This document shows, piece after piece, positions 1 through 8,600 of a stretch of DNA of 64,000 bases (the stretch's first letter is position 1; each line of letters opens with the position of its first letter). The stretch spans positions 682,001-746,000 of the forward strand of contig VLTN01000004.1 in NCBI GenBank assembly GCA_008330645.1, given 5' to 3'. Under the pieces are notes generated by a model, which was not told the DNA's origin, searched no databases, and worked only from the letters and a program-made list of their open reading frames with translations. A program made the translations under genes and the position numbers. The DNA comes from Cafeteria roenbergensis (taxonomy: Eukaryota; Sar; Bigyra; Bicosoecida; Cafeteriaceae).

Positions 1-135
1 CGCCAAACCAGCAAGGGGCGCAAGCGAAGCACCCCGCCTGCGCATTGGAGCGCAACGAGCGACCTCACCGCTGGCAGGCTCTGCCGCGCCGCGGCCAACG
101 CCAAAGCCAGGCCACAATCCGTCCGAACACGAGCC

Positions 136-1464
136 ATGCGGTCCGCCGTCGCGGCCCTAGCGGTTGCTGCCCTTTGGGCCGGTGCGTCTGCTCAGTCTGC
201 CATGATGCCCAAGGTTGTTTTCTCCGTGGCGCTGACGGGAAAGGCGCGCGACGCGGCGCAACCTGACCTGAACCACGTGATCACCAGCATCGCCTCAGAT
301 GGTGCGTCCCGGCAGCGCGCCCGGGCGATGCTGCCGGCGAGGCCTCTCGCGGCGCGAACTCGCAGCAGCAGGCTGCGCCCCTGGAGCGGCGGCGCGGCGT
401 CCGGCGACCGCGCGCCCCTGCGACGCCGAGCGCCAAGTTTTGACTCGTGCACGCGTGCCCCTGGCCTTCCGAACGCAACGAGCGCCCGCAGGCCAGAGCG
501 GCCAGTCCAGTGCGGCGGACCTTTGCAGTCAGCTGCAGGGCTTGCCCCTCGCGGCTCAGTTTCACCTTGACGAGTTTTTCGCCACCTGCCCCCAGACCTT
601 CGAGCGAGCCATCGCAACGGAGCGCGCAAGCGCCATGGGCCTTGACCCGGCGTTCTACACCGCCCTGTCGGACTTGACGGTCCATCTCTCCCAGAAGCAG
701 CTCGCAATGGACGTGTTGGCTCGGGCGGTCTCCAAGAACCCGGGCCGGCTGAACTTCGTGCAGCGCTTGATGCAGCAGCATTCTGCGGCCGGTGACGTGT
801 GCCAGGTTGGCTTCGGAGGCGGCAAGCTCGCCCTTCTTGCGCTTCAGACCATGCCCAACGCAAAGCTGTGGTCTTTCGAAGGCGAAGAGTCCACCGTCAC
901 GGTGCCCGCACACGACTTCCTCGACGCCGCGTGAGTGGGCCGCGCGACTCCCAGGTCCGCGTTGCCGGGACGACGCCCGCGAGTACGGCGCTCGTGTGCG
1001 CCGTTGCTGCTGTCTCCTGGCGCTTCCTGAAGCCCCTTTGTGTTGTTCGTGGTCGCCCCTTCTTCCGCAGCCACCCCGATCGCTTGACTCTCTACCTCGG
1101 CGACCCGGCCATCCTTGTGCCCCGGTTCATCACGATGCACCCGGAAACGTACTGCTCTGCCATTCTCATTGACGGCGAGATTGATGACTTCGCTCTTCGC
1201 GACGCTCTGGTCGACATGCGCGAGGTGGCCCAAGCCGGCCCGAAGGGCCACTTCGTTGCCATCACCGTCCCGAAGGACGTGCTGAGTGCCACGACCCTGG
1301 CCGCATCTCTCAAGGCGGCTGTGAACCGCGGCGACTTCGTGATCGATGCTGTGACTCGCGGGGAGATGTCTGCGTCCCTCGCCGACGTGCAAGCAATGGA
1401 AGACGGCGAGTTCTTCGCCGACGCGCTCGTTGTTGGCCACTTCACCGAGTTTAAGATGGAGTGA
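136..1464 (+). CDS. Secreted protein with SAM-methyltransferase-like fold
   Basis: Three exons (136-301, 492-930, 1071-1464) join in frame to 332 residues. The N-terminus has a hydrophobic signal-peptide-like stretch ending in an AxA-type site near residues 17-19, so the product is probably secreted or lumenal. The middle carries a glycine-rich motif (VCQVGFGGGK) followed by an acidic residue about 20 positions on (WSFEGEE). With the later LYLGDP and ILIDGE segments this resembles motifs I to IV of class I methyltransferases, which bind S-adenosylmethionine. That fold is inferred from layout only; no substrate or named family is recognised. Introns run GTGCGT..CCGCAG and GTGAGT..CCGCAG. The nearest gene converges from downstream about 150 bases away. 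I am sure it is a gene and unsure of its activity. Confidence 0.72.
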
Positions 1465-1613
1465 TTGAGCCCGTTCACGTGAGCGCGTGCCGCGCTTGAA
1501 ACAGTCGCAGAAGCTTTCCCGCCTGCGTGGTGCTGACGAACCCGCTCCCCCGTTTCTCGACCGCTCGCTGCTCTGGACCACGCGCGCACGAATCACTGGT
1601 ACCGCGTCAAGCG

Positions 1614-4169
1614 TCAAGCACGCAGCTCCACTTTGCTGCCGTGCGCCTCTCTGCCGACTGGACTCGAAGCGGCGGACGGCGGCTCGGAAAGGCCCTCGTC
1701 CCCGCCGGCAGGTGGCGCGGAATCCTGGTCCTGCATTCGCCGCAAAGGATCCGCAGACCATCCACCGCGCCGCGCCGTCGTGCTCAGCCTGCCAGACTGG
1801 TTCCGTGGCGTGGAAGTCCGGCGCGGGGACACGACGCCCTGGGAAGTGCTCGCGGGGCTTCGCGGCGTGCCTATGGTCAGCGATCCTTCTGTGTCACCCT
1901 CTGCGTCTTCGGCGATGCTGCGCCTGCTGAATTCCCCCGGGCTGCCTACCAGTGGCGAGATCGGGCCCAGGGAACGAATGCAGCTTGCTTGCGACTCCGG
2001 TGCCTTTTGCGGGCTTCGGGCTGCCCGTGGGCTGCGGAGACGCAGTCCAACGCCAGGAAGAGGTCGGCGCGGCGGCTGAAGCCTGGCTTTTCGGGCAAGG
2101 GCTTCTTGCGCGGGAGATGCGGCTTGACGCAGTTTCGTGGGAGTCTCTGACTGCGACCCGCCTTCGCCTTCGTCGACCTCTGGGATCGGCGGAAAGTCCC
2201 CGAACGCAGGATCGCGCCCAGTGCGGGCGCTTGGCGCCACCATGAATCCGCCGGCTGTGCCTTCAGCACTGAGCGATGCAGAGTCTTGCTCCTCGCGATC
2301 TGGCGATGGGGCTCCAGTTCGATCGACCGCCGTTTGGCGGGTGACGTTGGAGGGCTCTTCAGATTGCGCCGCGGGCGCGATTCCGGGTTTGCGGCGCTGC
2401 GACTCAGTTTGCGCCTTGCTTGGGTCAAAGGCACCAGCCACCGTCTTGCTGGGAGCCGATGACTGCAGAGCGCCCGAGCGAAGAGGGGGCACTGAGGCTT
2501 CTCCAACGCGCTGCACCGAGCAGACCAGGTCGTTCTTCGTCACCTGCGAAGGCGGCACCTCCCGTGTGCTCGCTGAGTGGGGGAGGGCGACGACGGCGGT
2601 GTGCGCAGCCGGGGACGGAGCCTGGCCAGGCGGTCTTCCCGCGCTCGAAGTCTCAAGACTGGGCTGCACAGCCTGCTCCTCAGGCCAAGAGCTCGCTGGG
2701 CCCCCATCAAGCCGGGGCAGAAAAGGCTTGGCGGCACCCTGGCGCGAGGCGTGCTGCCAGCCGTGTCTGGTTTCCTGTGCAGGGGGCGGTTCGGCATCGA
2801 AAGGCCCGAAGTCAAGAACCCTCATGCCAGCGGTTGCCGGTGGCGAATGCACCGCAGTGGGCGAACGCCGAGTCGTCGGCGAGCGTCTCGCAGTGGTGAC
2901 CTGCACGGGGTCCTCCGACCATCGAACTTCGAGCTTCATGGGGTCGGAGGGGCCGAACTGGCTGCCTGCGCTGACCTTTGCAGCCACCCACGTCGAGCCC
3001 GAAACCGGGGCTGCGAGGTGTGGCAAGCCTCGCAAGCCCTCACGAAGCACTTGGGCGCCGGCAACGGAGATGAGGTTCCCTCGCATGTCCACCCACCGCA
3101 GCCGCCGGAGACGTGAGTGCCCAAGGAACGCCGCCAGCAGCACTGCAGAGTGATCAGTGAGGCAGTTTCCCGAAATGTCCATCCTGGACACGACGACTGC
3201 TTGGCTCTGGCAAATGCTGTTGAGAAGGCCTTTGAACTCGTGGTCAGTCAAGCCGCACCCGCTCATGTCCACAAGCCCGACGTCATCCGATTCGAGTGCA
3301 ATCGGTCCGGCTGTGACAGAGCCTGGAGCTGCGCCACGAATGGACGCTCGGGGGGGGGACTCCAGTCCTGGCACGCGATGGATTCGTCGAGGTCCGGCAC
3401 GTGCAGACGACGGCCTGGGTCTGCCTCGAGCTGGAGTTTCAAGTGTGCAGTCGGCACGGCAGCTGGCAGTGGAGCCGCTAACGGCTGCTGATCCTGGCCT
3501 CTGCGGCGCCAATGCCGGAAGGGTCGGCTGTGCCTCGTCCCCGTGCAAGCTGGATGCCCGTTTATCAGCTCGCGCCACCAGCGCTCGTTCGGCTCGGAGA
3601 GTCCCATTGAGCGTCCTCACTTGCATTCGCGAGGCTCGGAGCTCGCGCTCTACACGCCGCCTGGCACGGGATTCGGCCTCCGCACGGTTCAGCTCGAACT
3701 GCAAGCGACGAGCCAAACGGTCTGCCTGCTGCTGTGTCGCCATTGCAAGCCGGTGAGCAGCCCTCTCGCCCGCTCGCCACTGTTGGCCGCTTGCCTCTAT
3801 TGACTCGAGTTTCTCAGTCGCCGTCCCAAGCGCACGGCGAACCTCGCAGAGCTCCCGCTCCACGCTGGAGTGGGGGGTGGCCGCGTCGTTGCCTGACTTG
3901 AGACCAGGCGCATTCGGGCGCCGGGCGGTGCCGCCGCGCCTTGTCTTGCGGTGGATTCTCCGGCCCCGGGCGCGCCGCGCTGCCTTGGCGTGAGGCGGCA
4001 CGAGAGGGCGCTCGCAGTTTGATCCCGCGCTCGAGCCCCAGGCGCAGTCCGTGAGTTCCAAGGCGCTGCCATCCGCCGGCCGCTCAACCGCGGGTAAGTG
4101 CGTCTCAGAGCAGCCGGTTCGTCTCGCTGCAGGCCTGGTGGGCGGCGGCGGCGCTTGGCGGGTCGCCAT
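1614..4169 (-). CDS. Leucine-rich-repeat and coiled-coil protein
   Basis: One uninterrupted frame of 851 residues from the ATG at 4169; an in-frame GTG at 4202 is not needed. Residues about 85-200 are charged and alpha-helical (repeated RELRASR/AERALVARA-like heptads), suggesting a coiled coil. Residues about 290-400 contain two or three ribonuclease-inhibitor-type leucine-rich repeats, for example VDMSGCGLTDHEFKGLL, RMDISGNCLTDHSAVLL and VDMRGNLISVAGAQVLREGL. The rest is Ser/Pro/Arg-rich and probably disordered, with a short degenerate repeat (TTARRSPTTRRSPT). LRR plus coiled coil is common in flagellar and centriolar scaffold proteins, but no specific family is recognised. It converges with the upstream methyltransferase-like gene. 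Confidence 0.7.
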   Translation of the reverse strand: MATRQAPPPPTRPAARRTGCSETHLPAVERPADGSALELTDCAWGSSAGSNCERPLVPPHAKAARRARGRRIHRKTRRGGTARRPNAPGLKSGNDAATPHSSVERELCEVRRALGTATEKLESIEASGQQWRAGERAAHRLAMATQQQADRLARRLQFELNRAEAESRARRRVERELRASRMQVRTLNGTLRAERALVARADKRASSLHGDEAQPTLPALAPQRPGSAAVSGSTASCRADCTLETPARGRPRPSSARAGPRRIHRVPGLESPPRASIRGAAPGSVTAGPIALESDDVGLVDMSGCGLTDHEFKGLLNSICQSQAVVVSRMDISGNCLTDHSAVLLAAFLGHSRLRRLRWVDMRGNLISVAGAQVLREGLRGLPHLAAPVSGSTWVAAKVSAGSQFGPSDPMKLEVRWSEDPVQVTTARRSPTTRRSPTAVHSPPATAGMRVLDFGPFDAEPPPAQETRHGWQHASRQGAAKPFLPRLDGGPASSWPEEQAVQPSLETSSAGRPPGQAPSPAAHTAVVALPHSASTREVPPSQVTKNDLVCSVQRVGEASVPPLRSGALQSSAPSKTVAGAFDPSKAQTESQRRKPGIAPAAQSEEPSNVTRQTAVDRTGAPSPDREEQDSASLSAEGTAGGFMVAPSARTGRDPAFGDFPPIPEVDEGEGGSQSETPTKLRQAASPAQEALARKARLQPPRRPLPGVGLRLRSPRAARSPQKAPESQASCIRSLGPISPLVGSPGEFSRRSIAEDAEGDTEGSLTIGTPRSPASTSQGVVSPRRTSTPRNQSGRLSTTARRGGWSADPLRRMQDQDSAPPAGGDEGLSEPPSAASSPVGREAHGSKVELRA

Positions 4170-4547
4170 GCCCGAGTCCCGGCCGGACGAGCACGAAACC
4201 ACTCGCCCTCGCTCGGCGTGGCTCGCAGGCTACGAGGCCAGCGGCCACTGGGTCGTCAGACGCCGAGCCCCCGGGCCTGGTGCGGACGCAGAGTTCCCGC
4301 CTCCGTGCTTGTCTGGTCCCGCACGCGCAGTGATCGACGGTCAAGCCAAGGCGAATGGCAAACACGACCAGCTCTGCACTCGATGGTTGTTGCTTGTGGC
4401 TGTTTGGGAACGGGAAGCTGTCGCACAGTGAACAGGAAGACACGGGGTCATTGGCACATCCGGAGCGGTGCCGTTTGCTTGCGAGGTTCAACGAATCCAC
4501 CGGTAATGAGACCATCGCGCGAGCGTTCACACACTGACAGCAATCGG
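4170..4547. other. Gap between two minus-strand genes
   Basis: About 380 bases between the start of the LRR gene and the stop of the 92-residue membrane protein gene. It should hold the LRR gene promoter. No repeat, RNA gene or credible reading frame was seen. Confidence 0.5.
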
Positions 4548-5145
4548 CTACCTGTCCTTCTTGGGCTCTTCTGGCGCCGTCCCCACACTCAAGCCCTCGC
4601 CGGCAGGCGCAGGCTGAATCGCAAGCATGATGAGGGAGTGGATTAGGAACGGCAGCGCTGGCGCCGGCTGCGCGAGGGAAGGGAGACAGGCCACGAGCAC
4701 AAGACAATTGGCGCAGGGCAGCGAAGGGCGGGCGGGGCTGCCCCGCGGCGAGGCAAGACGCTGCGCGACACCATAGCTGCGCCGCAGCGTCCCACGGCGC
4801 GAGCTAGAGGCGCTCCCCAAGGCCTCACGATGATCCAGAAGCCGGCGACCACAGAGCTGGCCTCCTCGCCCAGCAGGGCCCAGTGCTCCATTGCCAGCAA
4901 GCCGAGCGCGGATGCACACATAATGGCGTAAAGAATGGACAGCCACTGCGGTGGGGGGGGCACGGCCGCGGCGCAAGGCACGGGACGGCGAGCGGTACGG
5001 TCGTGCACCGCTCGGGCGATGCTTTTTGTGTGTGTGAGCGTTTTTGTTCTTCTGGCCGGGCGCCCGTTCGCGAGTCGAAGCAGCGCGTCCGGCGTTGCCT
5101 CACCTTATAGCTCAGAATCGGGTGTGGCTGCGTCAGCCATTGCAT
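4548..5145 (-). CDS. Small three-exon multipass membrane protein (92 aa)
   Basis: Exons 5145-5104, 4945-4829 and 4667-4548 are all phase 0 and encode 92 residues. Introns run GTGAGG..CCGCAG and GTGAGG..GCGCAG. The protein starts MQWLTQPHPILSYK, has a first membrane segment (ILYAIMCASALGLLAM), a second around SSVVAGFWIIPAPALPFLIH and a short polar tail ending EEPKKDR. The exact closure of three phase-0 exons into a hydrophobic protein makes chance unlikely. The lysine near the C-terminus (KKDR) could be an ER-retrieval-like signal, but this is only suggestive. No family is recognised. It diverges from the giant membrane protein gene to its right. Confidence 0.6.
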
Positions 5146-5627
5146 GTCGTCGCCCGGCCCACGGAGTGCGCCGGGCAGCCAATGCAGGCGCTTTGGGACT
5201 CTGAATAGGCGCGCTCTGCCAGCGTTTTATTTGTTTAGAATTCCGCCGCCATTTGCTGTGGCCCCGTTCCTGCCTTGTTGACCTGCCACTGCGGGGCCCG
5301 CTTCATCGCCCCCTCCTCGCCCGAGGAGACGCGAGGCGGGCGTGGCACTCTGCGGCCCATGAGGCCGACCGCAGCTTCCCAGGGCCGCGGGTGCGGCTCC
5401 AGTCTGTGCGCGGTGCAGTGAGTCAGCAGGGCCAGCGGGCGGTTGTTGGGCAGCACGACGCGCCGCTGACTCGGACCCTGGCCGTCCGCGCGACATCTGC
5501 GTCGCGAGACAGCGCCTTCTGCTGCGAGTCGAGGCGCCGCGCTGTGCTCGACCTCCCCCCGGCCTGGCGAGGATGCGCGGGGCGCTCGCCTCGGTGCGCG
5601 CGGGGCGCGCTCGGCGGAGCTGCCCCG
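5146..5627. other. Divergent intergenic region or unresolved 5' exon
   Basis: The frame of the downstream giant membrane protein is open through this stretch back to about 5253 but contains no ATG before 5628. The stretch is therefore promoter, 5' UTR or an unrecognised first exon. A short AT-rich patch lies at 5226-5245. Confidence 0.4.
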
Positions 5628-8600
5628 ATGAGAGCGACGCAGCGGCGGTCCCCAGCACGCGCATGCTCCTGCCAAGCGGGCTGCGCCTCGAGCTCCTTGC
5701 TGCGGCGCGCGGGCGTGCCTTTGCCGTGCAACGCTTCCGCTCGTGGCCTGCCCGACGCGCGCTCCTTTCCGTGCAGGGCCAAATTTTTTGCCGTGGCCAC
5801 TGTTATCGGCTTCCTGGCGGGCTTCGCTCTTCCTTGGCTTGCCCACACAGCCAGCCCTGGGGAGCCCTTGGTGACGTCATGGATCGGAACGCTGCTGCTG
5901 GAGGGGAGCGCGCACGTCATGGTCTCGCTGCGCCTCTACTACTATGTGGGGCCTCGCGCGTTTCGGGAGTGCACGTGGACCGTGTGGCTCACGGCCGGAA
6001 TTCTTGCACGAACGGTCGTGAGGGCCGGCACAGGCCACGTCGAGGCAGCCGTCCAGTCAGGGAACGCGGTGGATGGCCCGTTGCTGGCCTCGTGGGACGC
6101 GGCGGCCCTGTGTGTGGCAGCCGCGTTTGTGTTCGTCCTCCCGTTGTTGTGTTGCGCCCGGGGCGCGACGTATGCCGCTCGACAGCGCAGTCTGCGCGTG
6201 ACCCTTCGCCACATAGCGCCCGGGACTCTCGCTTGGAGGGAGCGGGAGTGGCGCTGGTGCTTCCTGCTGCGCGCTGTGCTCGCACCGCTGCGCCGCGTGT
6301 CGCCGGCGGCTGCGCTTCCCGACCAGCCTCCCAAGTCTGCGTCCGTCGCCTCAGTGGCGACGGAGAGGGGTGCTCTTCATGCTGGCAGCCAGTTGGGCCA
6401 CCCAGTCTCCCCACAAGGCATGCTAGTGCACCCTGCCGTTTGGACGTCGACGGCCCGCAGCAGGGCCATGGGCAGCCGTCAAAGCAGCAACGTAGCGCGC
6501 CCCAGCGACCGCACGGAGCTGGGTGGCTCTGCCGACCGCTCTGAGCGCCCCTTCGACTCCCCATCCGGCTTCACCACACGCCCAACCGGCTCGGTTGCTG
6601 CCGTCAGCCTCGACGTGTCTCGCGGGCGCAGCGCCGCGGGGCTGGCTCCCACGGCGCCGAGCACTGTGACTGGGTTTCCCGTAGGTCCAGCGCCTGCCGG
6701 GTGTGTGGGGGCCGCGACGGCGTCTCCGGGCGCGTCGGTGAGGCGAGCGGCAGGCGCAACCGCGCTGCCAAGCGCTGTTGCCAAGCACCAGCAGAGCCCG
6801 CGCGCTGCTCCGCACCTGCGCTTTGGTGAGGCTGCGACTGCAAGCTCGCAAGGCTCCTCTGCGGCGGGGCTTACGAGCAAGTCGGAGAGCGACACCGTGG
6901 CGAGCGGCAGTCGCGCGCCGTCAGCTGCCAGGCTGTCGAGCTTGCCCGGCAGTGGGCTGCTTCGCGAGCGCGAGCGCGTTCGCCGCCGTCAGAGCCGCCG
7001 CAGCTCCAGCGCTGCCGCCGCAGGGTCACGGGCCAGGCGGTCGTCGGTGGCTCGGCGAAAGAGCGTGGAGGACCTGTCTCCGAGCTCCGCCCTGCCTGTG
7101 CTCCGCTCGCCGGTCGTCGATGCGACACAACCCAGGTCACACACTGCGGGTGATGGCAGAGCTGTCACCTACAGCGCGGTGGCGGAGCCGAGCGCAATCT
7201 CCTCTGACCAGTCCGCCATCGGGTCCAGCCGCAGCACTATGGAGAGCGCGGCGGGCAGCGGCGAACGCCGCAGCCGCGCGGGGCGCTTTGCCGCCCGGGA
7301 AGAGGTTTACGACTTGACGTCGTATCCGGTCGGTGGGGCCGGCGGCAGGGGCGTCGGGTCGGACGGGTACTCGCCCCGGGCAGGAGTGGAGCTGCCGAAC
7401 GGGTCGTGCTCGTCGGACAGGATGGGCATCGAGGAGAGGCGAGTCAGCCCGGCGCGCGCCACGGCGTCCTCGCAAAGCGTGACGCGGCGAGCCGGTGCTG
7501 GGTCCGGGCAGGCTGCTTCCACCGGGGAGCGCGAGCCAGGTTGGGCCTCGGCGGCCGCGGCGGGGAGGCGCCGAAACCTGCTACGGGAGGCAGGCGGCGC
7601 CGTTGCCGCCCTCCCGGCAGCGCCGCAGGGCATCGCAGCCTTGACTGGCCACCGGCCAGCCTTGGACGCTGTCCCCGATGCGGAAGGGTTGCCGGTGGTG
7701 GGCGGCGATGGGGACGAGGGCGAGGTGGACTTCACCGCGCCGAGCCAAGGTGGCGCGTCGCCGTGCCTGCCTCCTGCCCCCCTCGCGAGCCCCGGGCGAG
7801 CTGGATCGTCTCCAGTGCCGAGCACCCCGCAAGGGCCGCACGGGTCCCGGCGCCGGGTTGCGCTGCTCGCGCGGCCGGCGCGGGCCGGTTCCGTGGACCA
7901 GGCGGGACGGGCTCTGTCCGTTCGGTCCGACAGCGACCGCTCCGCAGCGAGCACTCTGGAAGCTGGGCCTCAGACCCAGCGCGAGCGCAGGGGGTCCTTC
8001 CTGCAGCGTTTCTCCAGGACGGTGGGCCTGAACCTGGGCGGAGACCGCCAGCAGGACCAGCGCTCCGGCTCGCCGACGACCGACAGGGAGAGCGCTGCGC
8101 GCTGGAGCGGGGTGGAGGCCCCGTCGCGGGATGACCATTCCATGGTGGACCAGTCGGCTGTCCGGCGCCACCGGCGGCGGTCTATCACGCACGTTGCCTC
8201 CGTCCCGATCACCCCAAACGGGAGCGAGAGCGGCGCGTCGGCAACGCTGGCTCGGTTCCCTCCCCCGGCATCGGTGCGTTCGTCGTCGATCGCCCCGAGC
8301 CGGTCCGTCGCACTGTCTGGCACGCCAGGCCCGCGCTCGCAAGCGCTTCAGACCCGGCTTGCGCGCCTGGAGCGGCGTTCTGTGGCCACGATGCGAGCGG
8401 TAGTGCGGGGCGAGGCCTTCGGGCGACACACGGTTGCGGCCGAGGAGGAGGTGATGCCTGCCATGCCCCTGACCATGGTGTGGCCTTGTTGCGGGTCCTC
8501 GCTGCTGCCCCTCGAGGTTGTGATGAGCAAACACACAGGCGAGCACGACGGCGAGGAGATGGATGCGGTTCCCCTGGGGAGCGCGCTCGACAGGGCGGCG

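Noticed and set aside
844-1761. Long minus-strand open frame antisense to the methyltransferase-like gene
   Set aside because: It is the shadow of a GC-rich coding strand. The composition is Arg/Ala-rich without domains, and the plus-strand exons have clear splice junctions and coherent protein sequence.
4203-4707. Minus-strand frame of 200 codons between two genes
   Set aside because: Low-complexity Ala/Arg/Cys composition; it overlaps exon 3 and an intron of the better-supported 92-residue protein gene.
5253-5627. Extension of the giant membrane protein to 5253
   Set aside because: The frame is open but begins with TTG; the first ATG is at 5628, and the extra sequence is Arg/Ala-rich with no sign of a domain.
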